Positions 14,509 to 24,070 of a DNA stretch of 42,858 nucleotides are shown piece by piece. The stretch comes from a candidate division WS1 bacterium. GTDB taxonomy: Bacteria; Armatimonadota; Zipacnadia; Zipacnadales; UBA11051. Position 1 is the stretch's first letter, and each line of letters starts with the position of its first letter. Under the pieces are notes generated by a model. It was not told the DNA's origin, searched no databases, and worked only from the letters and a program-made list of their open reading frames with translations. A program made the position numbers and the translations under genes. The stretch lies in the NCBI GenBank assembly GCA_012518355.1, contig JAAYSP010000079.1:1-42858 (forward strand), read 5' to 3'.

Positions 14509-17500
14509 TTAGAAGCTCCAGACGCGTTCCAACTGTACCCGGTTGCGGTTTGTCTCATCGGTATTGTACGATACCCGCCAGTCTCTTCCTACCTCGTATG
14601 CCACAGTGAGGTCGTATCTATCGCCTCCGGTGCCTATCGTGGTGTGATAGGTTACTAGCAGGTCTTCAAGCAGATACTTGCCCAACTGCAACTCCACCGG
14701 CTGGTTGAAAGCAAAATGCAGGCTGAATTCTGAAAGTCCTAGCAGGCGACGCAACTCCTGCTCCAACGGCTCAAAAATGGCAACCCGGAAGCCCGCTGCC
14801 AGAGCTCCCAGGAATTGCTCAGAGACGATGTTTTCCAGCTCTAGAGCTCCACCGGCGCCCTCTCCAGTGAAATATGAGAACGGCTGTGACCCCAGTAGGG
14901 CATAGATCTGCGCTTCCTGCAGAGGCGGATGGGAAGATACGTCCACCCGCAGTTGGTCCGGCAGGTTGCCACTGAGCTTCATGTCTATCATGACAGTACC
15001 GATGTCACGGCCGTAGACCACCGCAGACCGCACCGCTGTCTCGGCTTCGCCCAGGATGTTGCCAGTCAATTCGAGGGACACAGGATCACGCCTGATGGCT
15101 TCCGGTTTGCGAGCCAGCCTGTACTGCGCTCTCATGGTCTTAATAGTAGCCATACCTCCGGATACCTGTGTCCGTCCTCGCTGTGCCTCTACGACGCCTT
15201 CGATTACCGGCATCTGCAGGGTGCCTTGAACATGCGCGGCTCTGGCTGTCGGCTGTATCGGAGCGACAATACCGGGGCCCACCAGTTGCATGTCAGGCCC
15301 CAGAGCCAGGCGGACATCGAGGCGCGGCTTGGGGTAACTACTGCCTGGTGCGTGCAATTCCCCCTGCCCACCGCCACCGGCCGGTAAGCCCAGACGTCCG
15401 TGGCTCAGAGTATAGGCACCAGCTATCTGTGCAGGCGTCCCATCTCCTGCGCCAGTGACATCAACTCTGCCTTCCAGCACGCCTTCGACCAGGCCTCGCA
15501 ACGCCATCTCCGCACGATCTGCCACCAGTGTGATATCCATCGCGTTGTCTGCCAGATTCGCGAAGCGAAAATCGGCCATCTGAGCAGTGCCATCCACTGT
15601 GAAGTGGCCCTTGCCAAACTTGCCCCCGACCTGCTCGATGGTCAACTCCGGTGCGTGCAGTCCTCCACCCTTGAGTGTGGCCTTGCCGCCGACCTCCCAG
15701 GCGGTCAGCCCCCGAGCCAGTTGCTGCTGATCTGCATCCAGGGTCAGGGTCAGGTCATACTGGTTCTCCGCCATCCTGGCAGGCGCTGTCTGGGTAATCG
15801 TAGCGTTCCCGGCCAGACCAAGCTTCAAATCCTCCCAGTTAGCATCTGCTTGCTTGATGAAGATACTGTTGCCCTGTTCCTGCCCGTGCAACTCCAAATC
15901 GAGAGCGATATTTTTGAGCATGCTTGTGCGCTCACCGATAGCCACTGATCCATCCTGGACCTGCAGAAATCCGTACAGCTCCGGTTTGGCAGGGGTGCCG
16001 GTCATGCGCAGGGTGCTGTCCACAGAGCCTGCCAGCGACAGTCTGGTCCAGATGTCTGATGCATCCACACCGTCCCGCCGTGCCTCATACTGTGCGAACT
16101 CGTCCATCAGGACCGGAAACAAGGCGACTTCGGTGTCTTCGATGCGCGCTTCAAGCTTCATGGGCTGGTCAGCGACGATACCCACCGGCTCCCAAGAAAA
16201 CGGCAGCGTCCCATCTATGACCATCTCTTCTCCGGTACGGGAGGACGACAGTTGGTGCCCCCCTGCGAGCGTCTGCTGGGAATCAGATGTCTCCTGGGGC
16301 TCAGAGGCCTCCTGGCGCTCGTAACTTCGCCGCAGGGTGAGAGTGTCAACAGCCAACGTACCCTCTTCAATCGATATGATCGGGGCACTGAGTACGTCGA
16401 ACGAAACGCCAGCCAGCTGCGGATTGAGCACGTCCACACTGGCCATGATCTGTGGTTTGCGAGTGCTCCCACCGGCCATGACTGTGAAACCAAGCTCACC
16501 GCCCATAGCCGAGCGGAAGGGCGTCCATCGATCATAGCGGGCCATGTCCATACCCGAACCGACGACAAGGACGTTCATCTCGCCATCATAGCGCAGATCG
16601 CCCTCAGCGGTGATCAGCGCATCACCCTGAGTAGCCTCCATCGCGATGTCGTAAAGCCCTTCTCTGTCGCCGGTCGCAGTCGTCCTCACATCAGGCAGGG
16701 GCACTCTGTCGAACACCGCATCATGCAACTGCACCTGCGCCCTGCCCACAGGGTTGTCCGCACCACCTTCGATGTGGATTTCACCCGACAGGCGGCCATC
16801 CAGCCGCAAAGACATCGCATCCACAGTCCGAAGCAGTGACTCGCGGCGTTCCGCATCCTGTTCAGAATTCACTGCGGCTGCCACTGGCCTGGCCAGGTTC
16901 AGGAGGCGAGAAACGCTGGTGCCAGTGAGGATGGCATCAGCGTACATCTGGCGAGTGTCAATGTCATACTCGCCGACTGCACCGACCTCGCCATCTGCCA
17001 ACTGGCACTGCATGCCCAACAGCTTCACCAACTGTTTTGATAGCGCCAGCTCAGCCTGCAGACCCTCCACCGGCTGCCCGCCGATGACTATCCTGTCGCT
17101 GACTAACCGCGCCTGGCCGCTCAGGTTGTCAAGTGGCCCGACTACCCAGGCCACAGGCATCTGCACCAAACCACCCACATCCAGCCCCATATCCTGCAAC
17201 TGATAGATGCCCTCGAGATAGATGTCGGCTGCCGACAGACTCGCTGTCAGTGCAGGTTCATCGCGCAGATCAACACTGGCCTGCGCATGCAATTCCGAGC
17301 CCTGCACCTGAAATACTGCGTCATCTACAGAGATGACTAGCCCGGACAACTCAAACGGTATGCGACCCTCACTGATGTCAAGGCTGGTGGTCATCGCATG
17401 CGCAATCTGCACCTGACCGGTTGCTATCGGGTCGGCAAGTGTGCCACCAAACACGCCCTGTATTTCCGCCAGTCCGTCAAGGCTATCCACATCACGGCCT

Positions 17501-19899
17501 AGCATTTCGACGACGTCCGCGAGCTGAATTCCGGCACCATCAAAACGCCCGGCTATACGCGCGTCGGCATACTGCTTGCTTTTGCGCAGATCCTCCAGGC
17601 CCTCAAGCGAGCCGCTGGCAGAGATCGCAGCACTACCGCGACTGGCGAGCATCTGTGTGACGTGCACATCCTGCAGGTCGGTGGTCAACTCTGCGCTCAG
17701 TGCATCCAACTGATATCGCTGATAGCGCGGCTCGAAAACCGTAGCTTCGGCATGTATGCTGGGATTGGTGGGCGTACCGGACACCTGTCCCTGGATATAG
17801 AGTACACCGCCGGCCTGCTCTATGTCGAATTGCTCCAGCACGCTGTCCAGGTGCGCTTCCGCCACCTGGAAGTCTGCCGAAAGCTCGCTATCTGACGGCT
17901 GTTGCACCGAGCCCAGACTTCCCGTGGCCCAGACCGTGCCCATGGGCGATACGGCAAACGCAACAGGCACTTCCAGCCGTTCGCCTTCCAGTGTGAGCAG
18001 CGCTCCAGCACCTGAGGCTTCATACTGCTGGTAGGCGAGTTCGTTGCCGCGCACACTGGCCGCAGAGCTAAGCTGCCCGTCGTGGTAACTGACCACAAAG
18101 TCGGCATCCAGCAGCCCCCGGGGCGGCGCATGGAACCCAAGGCGGGCAATCGGCAGGCCCGACAGCTCCACATCACGGAGCGTGCCGTCGGCATATATCG
18201 CAGGAGTATCACCCGACAGGTCAACTACTGCCTCACCGGCCAGCCGCCCATCAAGCACATCTGCCTGCAAGTCACGCAAACGCAGAGCAGTGCCGACCAG
18301 TGTTGCCTCTGTGCGAATGTCACTGAGCTCCACATCCCAGAGACGCACTCCATCCAGCGCCAGGCGGCTGTGCGCCTGTGGCGCCCCGTCTATCACCGCC
18401 GCCTCCACTGTCAGGGCATCAAGTGGCGCAGCCGACATGAGATCGGACTCTGCTAAGTGCGCGTTCTCGACCACCAGACTGCCGGACACCTCCGGCATTC
18501 CGGCATACCACTGCAATTGTGCAGTCACACTGTGCAAAGCTGATACAGTCAAGTGCTCCGGCCAGCTGTCATCATCAGGAGCGGCCAACGGAATTGGCCC
18601 GGGATGGACCGTCTCCATGTCCGCTCTACCAACCAGCACCGGTTCGGACAGGTCTACCAGCGCCACGCTCAGGTCGAGCCCGTCGGCCGAAATACTCAGC
18701 TCTTCAGTCGGTTCGGACGTCACCGTTCCTGACGTACCAAGCCGAAGGTCAATCGCGGCATGCTGTGGCGGCCCGATCACCCGAGCCTGCACACTGACCG
18801 GCCCCTGCACGGAAAAGGGTGGCAGTTCGGACCGGGTCTTCGCAGGCAGTGCTTGCAGTACCCTGCCTACATCCACCGCCGATGCCTGCAGTTCCAGGTC
18901 AAGGCTGGGCTGGTCGAAATCTACTACGCTACCGGTCACCAGCATGCTCTGGCCGTTCCAGGCCAGTCGCATTGCGTCAGTGATCACACCCTGTGGTGTG
19001 ACGATTAGCTCTCCGTCCATCTGCACCGGGCCTGCCGGCAGACTGGGCACAGCCACCGTAGTGGGATCCAGCTTCGCCTTGATGCTGTAACCAGTGTCCG
19101 TGGCGTTTTCAGTCGGCACACGGTAGAGCGCCCCCTCCACTTGTGCTCTGCCATTCATGACCGACACGGGAGAGTTCGGCGACAGGCGATGCTGGGCCCA
19201 AGCCAGGTCCAGGTCAGCTAGCTGCAAATCGAAGCTGAAGCCTCCGTGGATTGTGTCTACTACACCCTCAGCTATCAGGCTGGAAAAGTCACCGCTGTCA
19301 CCGGTGGCCGACAGGTCCACTCGGATCAGCCCAACACGGCGCATGTCTACATGCCCGGACAGATCCTCCAGCTCCAGATGCAGTGGAGTGGGGCCAAATT
19401 CGTTGCTGTGATCGGTGTAGTGCAGGTGAGCGTCAGACAGCCACACTTCGCCTTGAAACTGATCTTCCGGGGGGACGGGCGCCTTCGGTGGAGGGAGGAG
19501 CTGCTGCAGGTTGAGCCGCCCATCGGCATCGCGAACCAGATCAACTTCGAGGCCTTCTATGCGCACCTGGCGGACTGCTGCAGCCGGAGTGCTGCGACGA
19601 CGCACGATTGCAAGCAAATCGTAGGATACTCGGAGACGTCGCGCGGTGACCAGCGCTCCTTCGCTGAAGTTCTCGCCGGCCGCCACAGCTAAGCCGTCCA
19701 CCTGGACGCCGGTGAGCAGATTGCCGGTAAGAGGGCCTACTCGCACCTCACGTCCTGTCAGGTCAGCCAGATATCGGGCAACCATTTCCTGGCTTCGATG
19801 CTGCACCCACGCACTTCGGTTGACTACCATATAGCAGATAGTCAGTAGCCCTGCCAGAGGCAGAATCATGATGCCCAGGGTCAGAAATAGCCGTCGCAT
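14509..19899 (-). CDS. TamB/AsmA-like translocation and assembly module protein (DUF490)
   Basis: A 1796-residue protein from ATG 19899, where MRRLFLTLGIMILPLAGLLT gives an N-terminal membrane anchor; longer in-frame starts run into the lipA end. The body is a very long repetitive beta structure of alternating VxGxL/ADG/LxG strands, the lipid-groove fold of TamB/AsmA/VPS13-like bridges. The C-terminal DUF490 domain (about the last 350 residues) includes DQLRVDVSSHPPL, YALLGSQPFSYF and FSLHFAFNQPVELQLGKYLL, and ends with an aromatic VWSF. Such proteins span the periplasm and carry phospholipids to, or help assemble proteins in, the outer membrane. It sits 43 bp after lipA and 121 bp before the ECF sigma gene on the same strand. 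Proteobacterial TamB is about 1250 residues; this one is longer. Family call is strong. Confidence 0.92.
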   Translation of the reverse strand: MRRLFLTLGIMILPLAGLLTICYMVVNRSAWVQHRSQEMVARYLADLTGREVRVGPLTGNLLTGVQVDGLAVAAGENFSEGALVTARRLRVSYDLLAIVRRRSTPAAAVRQVRIEGLEVDLVRDADGRLNLQQLLPPPKAPVPPEDQFQGEVWLSDAHLHYTDHSNEFGPTPLHLELEDLSGHVDMRRVGLIRVDLSATGDSGDFSSLIAEGVVDTIHGGFSFDLQLADLDLAWAQHRLSPNSPVSVMNGRAQVEGALYRVPTENATDTGYSIKAKLDPTTVAVPSLPAGPVQMDGELIVTPQGVITDAMRLAWNGQSMLVTGSVVDFDQPSLDLELQASAVDVGRVLQALPAKTRSELPPFSVQGPVSVQARVIGPPQHAAIDLRLGTSGTVTSEPTEELSISADGLDLSVALVDLSEPVLVGRADMETVHPGPIPLAAPDDDSWPEHLTVSALHSVTAQLQWYAGMPEVSGSLVVENAHLAESDLMSAAPLDALTVEAAVIDGAPQAHSRLALDGVRLWDVELSDIRTEATLVGTALRLRDLQADVLDGRLAGEAVVDLSGDTPAIYADGTLRDVELSGLPIARLGFHAPPRGLLDADFVVSYHDGQLSSAASVRGNELAYQQYEASGAGALLTLEGERLEVPVAFAVSPMGTVWATGSLGSVQQPSDSELSADFQVAEAHLDSVLEQFDIEQAGGVLYIQGQVSGTPTNPSIHAEATVFEPRYQRYQLDALSAELTTDLQDVHVTQMLASRGSAAISASGSLEGLEDLRKSKQYADARIAGRFDGAGIQLADVVEMLGRDVDSLDGLAEIQGVFGGTLADPIATGQVQIAHAMTTSLDISEGRIPFELSGLVISVDDAVFQVQGSELHAQASVDLRDEPALTASLSAADIYLEGIYQLQDMGLDVGGLVQMPVAWVVGPLDNLSGQARLVSDRIVIGGQPVEGLQAELALSKQLVKLLGMQCQLADGEVGAVGEYDIDTRQMYADAILTGTSVSRLLNLARPVAAAVNSEQDAERRESLLRTVDAMSLRLDGRLSGEIHIEGGADNPVGRAQVQLHDAVFDRVPLPDVRTTATGDREGLYDIAMEATQGDALITAEGDLRYDGEMNVLVVGSGMDMARYDRWTPFRSAMGGELGFTVMAGGSTRKPQIMASVDVLNPQLAGVSFDVLSAPIISIEEGTLAVDTLTLRRSYERQEASEPQETSDSQQTLAGGHQLSSSRTGEEMVIDGTLPFSWEPVGIVADQPMKLEARIEDTEVALFPVLMDEFAQYEARRDGVDASDIWTRLSLAGSVDSTLRMTGTPAKPELYGFLQVQDGSVAIGERTSMLKNIALDLELHGQEQGNSIFIKQADANWEDLKLGLAGNATITQTAPARMAENQYDLTLTLDADQQQLARGLTAWEVGGKATLKGGGLHAPELTIEQVGGKFGKGHFTVDGTAQMADFRFANLADNAMDITLVADRAEMALRGLVEGVLEGRVDVTGAGDGTPAQIAGAYTLSHGRLGLPAGGGGQGELHAPGSSYPKPRLDVRLALGPDMQLVGPGIVAPIQPTARAAHVQGTLQMPVIEGVVEAQRGRTQVSGGMATIKTMRAQYRLARKPEAIRRDPVSLELTGNILGEAETAVRSAVVYGRDIGTVMIDMKLSGNLPDQLRVDVSSHPPLQEAQIYALLGSQPFSYFTGEGAGGALELENIVSEQFLGALAAGFRVAIFEPLEQELRRLLGLSEFSLHFAFNQPVELQLGKYLLEDLLVTYHTTIGTGGDRYDLTVAYEVGRDWRVSYNTDETNRNRVQLERVWSF

Positions 19900-19942
19900 A
19901 GCACCTGAGAGACCGCTCACCGGCTCGGTTCTGTTATGTGTC

Positions 19943-20884
19943 TTAATCCCGCCGGGATGTTCGTGCCGCCTTGGCCAGGATATCTGCGCGGTAGCTGCTG
20001 CGGACAAATGGCCCTGCGGCGACATGCCGTATACCTGCACCAACGGCCCACTCGGCATACCGGTCGAAAAGGTCGGGATGCACATATCGGGCGACGGGCA
20101 GGTGACGACGAGTGGGCTGCAAATACTGACCGATGGTCACGATGTCGCAGCCGCCCTGCGCCAGGTCGTCGAGTAGCGTTCGGACTTGCTCATCGGTTTC
20201 GCCGACGCCCACCATGAAACCAGACTTGATCACTATGCCTGAATCGTTCCCTGCAGCAGCAGCCAACACCTGCAAAGACCGATCATAGTCGGCCTCCGGA
20301 CGGAGCAATGGCGACACTTCACGGACTGTCTCGACATTGTGGTTGAACACCGTCGGCCCGGCATCCAGTACCACCTGCAAAGCCGACATATCACCCTGGA
20401 AATCTGGGGTCAGCACTTCTATACCCGCCTGTGGAAGCGTCTGGCGCACGGCATCTATGGTGGCTGCAAAATGCGCGGCCCCACCATCTGGGAGGTCGTC
20501 ACGAGTAACTGAGGTGACTACCACAAAGTGCAGGCCCAGGTGTGCGGCAGTGGCGGCCACTCGTTGAGGTTCGTCAGGGTCAAGAGGGTCCAGTGTGTCC
20601 GACGGGCGCGCATGGCGTACTGCGCAAAAGCGGCAGTGACGGGTGCAAACCTCCCCCATCAGCATGAAAGTGGCTGTCTGCCGCGAGAAACACTCGCCTA
20701 TGTTGGGGCAACGTGCGCTCTCGCACACAGTGCACACGCCATGGTTGCGCAACAGTGTACGTGTTTGTTGGCCCTGAGAATCCTTGCCTATCTTGACGCG
20801 CAGCCAGTCCGGCAGTCTGTGGGGATCTTGCGACACTTGTCTTCGCACCCTTCTGGATATATTCCGGCGATGACAGTCACACAT
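19943..20884 (-). CDS. lipA: Lipoyl synthase LipA
   Basis: A radical-SAM enzyme that inserts two sulfurs into octanoyl groups on lipoyl-carrier proteins. Seen are the auxiliary cluster motif CESARCPNIGEC (C-X4-C-X5-C), the radical-SAM motif CTRHCRFC (CX3CX2C), HNVETV, SGFMVGVGET, and the C-terminal GPFVRSSY, whose serine binds the auxiliary cluster. All catalytic residues are present. The start is uncertain. ATG 20884 gives 313 residues and leaves a perfect hairpin (20891-20910) in the leader. A GTG at 20929 would put the hairpin in the coding part, and GTG codons at 20848 and 20836 are also possible. No start has a clean ribosome site. It lies between the response regulator and tamB on the same strand. 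Confidence 0.93.
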   Translation of the reverse strand: MCDCHRRNISRRVRRQVSQDPHRLPDWLRVKIGKDSQGQQTRTLLRNHGVCTVCESARCPNIGECFSRQTATFMLMGEVCTRHCRFCAVRHARPSDTLDPLDPDEPQRVAATAAHLGLHFVVVTSVTRDDLPDGGAAHFAATIDAVRQTLPQAGIEVLTPDFQGDMSALQVVLDAGPTVFNHNVETVREVSPLLRPEADYDRSLQVLAAAAGNDSGIVIKSGFMVGVGETDEQVRTLLDDLAQGGCDIVTIGQYLQPTRRHLPVARYVHPDLFDRYAEWAVGAGIRHVAAGPFVRSSYRADILAKAARTSRRD

Positions 20885-20890
20885 GCAGCA

Positions 20891-20910
20891 CGGGAGGCGG
20901 TTGCCTCCCG
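20891..20910 (-). promoter_or_regulatory. Perfect 8-bp hairpin next to the lipA start
   Basis: CGGGAGGC/GCCTCCCG with a 4-nt loop lies 6 nt upstream of ATG 20884. There is no T tract on either side, so it is not a standard terminator. Its first arm holds a GGGAGG that could be a sequestered ribosome site. Confidence 0.45.
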
Positions 20911-20965
20911 TCAGGGTGTATTTGTGCACACGGCTATGGCTGTCCGATTGCGAGGTGTAGTGTGC

Positions 20966-21352
20966 TTACTTGCCATCCAGTAGCCGTTTGAGAAGCTCAC
21001 CAATCGTCTGCAGAAAGTAGCCTTTCTTCTGGATGTGGACGCCGTCATACTTGGCCACCTTTGACGCATCAGAGGGACTGTTGGCGTACCCGGTCAGTAC
21101 CACGACCTTGATCGGCGCCCAGAGGGGATTGCTCTTGACGGCTTCGAGCACCTGCCAGCCGTCAATCTCGGGCATCACTATGTCCAGCAGGATACAGTCA
21201 TACATCAGGCCTTCGCTAGTGGCCTCACATAGCTTCTGCAAAGCCTCGCGCCCGTTGCTTGCCTCATCGTATTGGAATCCCAATTCGTTGAGACTGTTGG
21301 TCACCACTCGACGCAATTGGTAGTCATCTTCAACGACTAATACACTCGGCAT
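20966..21352 (-). CDS. Stand-alone response regulator receiver (REC) protein
   Basis: A 128-residue CheY-like domain from ATG 21352, the point where the receiver fold begins (MPSVLVVEDDY). Seen are the acidic pair EDD, the phosphoacceptor Asp in CILLDIVMPEIDGW near residue 57, the Thr switch in VVVLTGYAN near 90, and the conserved Lys in HIQKKGY near 111. There is no DNA-binding or enzymatic output domain, so it must signal by protein contact. No histidine kinase is encoded in the window. It lies 96 bp after smpB. The longer frame starting at 21433 adds an N-terminus unlike receivers. Confidence 0.92.
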   Translation of the reverse strand: MPSVLVVEDDYQLRRVVTNSLNELGFQYDEASNGREALQKLCEATSEGLMYDCILLDIVMPEIDGWQVLEAVKSNPLWAPIKVVVLTGYANSPSDASKVAKYDGVHIQKKGYFLQTIGELLKRLLDGK

Positions 21353-21448
21353 TTTTCCGCCCACATTCCTCATGGTCACAGTGACGAAAGAAGGCATGGC
21401 TGCAGCACATCTATATACGCAGTTGTGGGCCATATGGCGGCACCGGAC

Positions 21449-21922
21449 TTATCTTTTCTCCAGTTCACGGCGTGTTCGTTCAGCCTCCCGCTGCATATCT
21501 TTTTTCGCGATGGCTTCACGCTTGTCGTACTGGCGTTTGCCACGGCACAGTGCCAACTCCACCTTGGCATAGCCGCGAGGGTTGAAATATAGCCGAAGAG
21601 GTATCAGAGTGTAACCTTTTTGGCGCACCTGGCGCTCAAGAGCACTTATCTCACGTTTGCGTAAAAGCAGGCGGCGTTTGCGCAGAGGATCAGGCTGTAA
21701 GGCTTCCGCAGCATTCGCATATGGGCTTATGTGCATCCCATGAATCCATACCTGCCCGTCTTCAATTCGAGCAAAGCTTTCGTTCAGGCTTACGTTGCGG
21801 GCGCGCAGTGACTTAACCTCGGCGCCAAACAGCTCTATTCCCGCCTCATAAGACCTGTCTATGAAGTACTCGTGGCGGGCCTTCCGATTGGTTGCAACAA
21901 TCTGTTGTGACATCTGATTCAT
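21449..21922 (-). CDS. smpB: SsrA-binding protein SmpB
   Basis: A 157-residue partner of tmRNA in trans-translation, which rescues stalled ribosomes. Motifs are NRKARHEYFI near the start, GIELFGAEVKSLR, NVSLNESFARI, HISPY, LLLRKREI and FNPRGYAKVELALCRGKRQYDKRE, all canonical. The basic C-terminal tail (QREAERTRRELEKR) is intact. ATG 21922 is a usual family start, but a promoter-like TTGACG-N17-TACCAT ends inside that codon, so a leaderless start at Met4 (21913) is possible. The tmRNA gene itself was not seen in the window. It is divergent from the dcw cluster across a 290-bp gap. Confidence 0.96.
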   Translation of the reverse strand: MNQMSQQIVATNRKARHEYFIDRSYEAGIELFGAEVKSLRARNVSLNESFARIEDGQVWIHGMHISPYANAAEALQPDPLRKRRLLLRKREISALERQVRQKGYTLIPLRLYFNPRGYAKVELALCRGKRQYDKREAIAKKDMQREAERTRRELEKR

Positions 21923-21949
21923 GGTACCCTAGCCAGTTTTCAGCGTCAA
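21921..21949 (-). promoter_or_regulatory. Sigma-70-like promoter of smpB, possibly leaderless
   Basis: On the minus strand TTGACG (21949-21944), a 17-nt spacer and TACCAT (21926-21921). The -10 overlaps the first ATG and lies 7 nt before the ATG of Met4, the spacing expected of a leaderless message. Confidence 0.45.
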
Positions 21950-22212
21950 GATCACCGGCACTTTGCCAGTACGCTCACTACAGACACGGATGTGTCAGAC
22001 AGCAAACCTGGTAAAACTATTTTGCTCTCGGCCTTGACAACATCTCGAGGGACAATTAGAATGCCGGCATATCGATTACGATGTAAATTGTAGGCAGTGA
22101 TAGGTTGTAGCATGTAGTTTCTTGGTTTTGTGTGGATTATAGAAGCTAACATAGGCATCTCAGTTGTATCCGATAGTACATTTGCAGAAGCTTAAGTGAG
22201 ACTGAGCACGCC

Positions 22213-22728
22213 ATGGCCGGGCATGCGGACAAGTCACCAAAGCCAGCTTTCCTCACTCGACACAGCGTCACTGATGGGCGCGTGACGATGAAGGATGAGC
22301 AACTTGCACTTGTCGGCAGGGAAGTCATCGTCGCATTCGGCCCCCGTAGGTCCATCTGCATGTACAGCCCCGAGGCTTTTGCCGTACACGAGGACATCGT
22401 GTATGCCGCACTGGAAAAGTATCTCCAGCATTTCGAGAGAGTGCCCATATACAGGCAGCTTGTTGCCACTAGATTTGCCGCTTCAATAGACGCACAAAAA
22501 CGCTTTCGTATTCCCCAGCCGTACCTGTCGCGGATGCAGTTGGATGCCAACCATCCTGAGGTGGACATACTGCACATGTCTGGCGATGGGTACGAGTGGC
22601 TGGAGATATGGCCTGCGGACGGCCTCAGTGCCGGTCCCGACACCGAAGATTCGTTTGACAAAGCTTATGAGCGTCTTATCGAGGCCATGCGCGGGCCAGT
22701 CGGAGCCGCAGCAGATGTCGGCCTATGA
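22213..22728 (+). CDS. mraZ: Divergent MraZ (transcriptional regulator/first gene of dcw cluster)
   Basis: A 171-residue protein with two SpoVT/AbrB-like halves. In the first, RHSVTDGRVTM stands for the usual HxxDxKGRxxxP and is followed by ICMYSPEAF. In the second, FAASIDAQKRFRIPQPYL matches the canonical LDKQGRVLIPxxL, and YEWLEIW matches xxFEIW. MraZ binds repeats upstream of its own gene and represses dcw transcription in several bacteria. Position supports the call: it lies immediately before rsmH and overlaps it by 14 nt. The glycine of the second GR motif is replaced (KRF), and the protein is about 20-30 residues longer than usual, with an Asp/Ala tail. No typical TGGGN box array is visible upstream. 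Confidence 0.8.
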   Translation: MAGHADKSPKPAFLTRHSVTDGRVTMKDEQLALVGREVIVAFGPRRSICMYSPEAFAVHEDIVYAALEKYLQHFERVPIYRQLVATRFAASIDAQKRFRIPQPYLSRMQLDANHPEVDILHMSGDGYEWLEIWPADGLSAGPDTEDSFDKAYERLIEAMRGPVGAAADVGL

Positions 22729-23683
22729 CCTGCAGCACTCACCATGTATGCTGCAGGAGACACTGCAATTGCTCGACCCGCAGCCCGGTGAGACTCTGAT
22801 AGATATGACCTGTGGCCTCGGTGGCCACGCAGTTGCGATCCTTGAAAAAACGGCAGATAACGGACCCGCAATCCTGATCGACTGGGACCCGGCAATGCTG
22901 GAGGCCGCACGTCAAAGGCTGCAACAGCATTTGCCTCGTGTCCAGACCTTCACCAGCAATTTCGCGGAGCTGCCTCAAATCATGCAGCAGGCCGGACTCC
23001 AGTGGGCCGACCTCGCAGTGCTGGACGCAGGAGTCGCACGCCCCCAGTTGGTAGATCCAGAGCGCGGTTTTGGATTCGAGGGCAGTCGGCTCGATATGCG
23101 CATGAGCGAACAGGTGGGCCCAAGTGCCCATGAGATCATCAACACAGCATCAGAGTCACAGTTGCGTCAGATACTCAGGCTCACCCAGACGCCGCGTGAA
23201 AGTCGGGCAATTGCGTCAGCTATCTCTAGAGCCAGGAGTCGGCAAGCTATCGCCTCAAGCGCTGAGCTAGCAGAGATCATCACGGAAGCCACGTTTCGAC
23301 GCAAGCGGCCGACCAGACGTCAGCCCGCCTCAGCTATGCTGGCATTTCGTATCTACGTAAACCGTGAGCTTGACCACCTGCAGGCCGGGGTGGAAGCGAT
23401 GGCCCGAGCGCTGCGACCTGGAAGCGGCAGGATGGTAGTGTTGACATATCACTCGCTCGAGTTTCGGATTGTGCGCCAGACCCTGGAGAAGTTGGCCAGA
23501 GGCCACGATGCCCCACCATGGCTTCCCGATCCTCCGGATGCCTGTCCAATCATCGTGAGCCTGCTTGACAAACCTTTGAAGCCTTCGCAGTCGGAGGCGC
23601 CGACATGCCGAAGTGTCCGTTTATTTGCCGCCAGATCCATAGAATGCGAAAACCGGGCCGTTTACGGGCCCGGATCGCAGTGA
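22715..23683 (+). CDS. rsmH: 16S rRNA (cytosine(1402)-N4)-methyltransferase RsmH (MraW)
   Basis: A 322-residue SAM-dependent methyltransferase acting on C1402 of 16S rRNA. ATG 22715 is chosen because it follows GGAG by about 10 nt, overlaps the mraZ end, and begins the family fold (MSAYDLQHSPCMLQETLQ). The SAM motif is DMTCGLGGHA, followed by LIDWDPAML. The RsmH signatures are recognisable but changed: LDAGVARPQL where DLGVSSPQL is usual, PERGFGFEGSRLDMRM, SAMLAFRIYVNRELDHL, and TYHSLEFRIVR where FHSLEDRIVK is usual. Length is normal. Second gene of the dcw cluster; a 518-bp gap follows before ftsL. Confidence 0.92.
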   Translation: MSAYDLQHSPCMLQETLQLLDPQPGETLIDMTCGLGGHAVAILEKTADNGPAILIDWDPAMLEAARQRLQQHLPRVQTFTSNFAELPQIMQQAGLQWADLAVLDAGVARPQLVDPERGFGFEGSRLDMRMSEQVGPSAHEIINTASESQLRQILRLTQTPRESRAIASAISRARSRQAIASSAELAEIITEATFRRKRPTRRQPASAMLAFRIYVNRELDHLQAGVEAMARALRPGSGRMVVLTYHSLEFRIVRQTLEKLARGHDAPPWLPDPPDACPIIVSLLDKPLKPSQSEAPTCRSVRLFAARSIECENRAVYGPGSQ

Positions 23684-23799
23684 ACCTTGACAGATAATAC
23701 TGCCACATAGTCTGGAGGCCGGTACTCCGTTCAGGCGCGGGTGCCCGGACCTGCAGACAGGTGAGTGAGTGCGACATCACCACAGCAACGGATGTATCA

Positions 23800-23813
23800 A
23801 TTGCTGCAGCAAT
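23800..23813. promoter_or_regulatory. Perfect 14-bp palindrome in the rsmH-ftsL gap
   Basis: ATTGCTGCAGCAAT equals its reverse complement over all 14 bases. It could be an operator for a dimeric regulator; chance cannot be excluded. Confidence 0.35.
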
Positions 23814-24070
23814 ATTCGCAGCCTACATCACAGCAAAGGTCACATCCTAACTCACAGCACTAGGAAACGTAGGATAACAAAAGCTGCTGCAGACGTCAAT
23901 GCAAGTTTCGCAGAACAAGTCGCCAACAACATCCATAGCTACTTCAATGCAACAGACGCACTACGTCGCCTCACTCACCGGCAGTATTTCTGCTGCATAC
24001 TACACATGTGGGAGACTAGAAATCATCGGTGTTTGCCTGCAAGTGTTCATCTCTTGTAAAGGACACTGCA

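Noticed and set aside
18182-19090. 302-codon plus-strand frame inside tamB
   Set aside because: Antisense shadow of a GC-rich coding region. The translation is Ser/Arg-rich without any motif, and the opposite strand is clearly the gene.
21923-22212. MraZ-binding TGGGN box array upstream of mraZ
   Set aside because: No spaced TGGG repeats were found, and no strong promoter for mraZ could be chosen among several weak ones.
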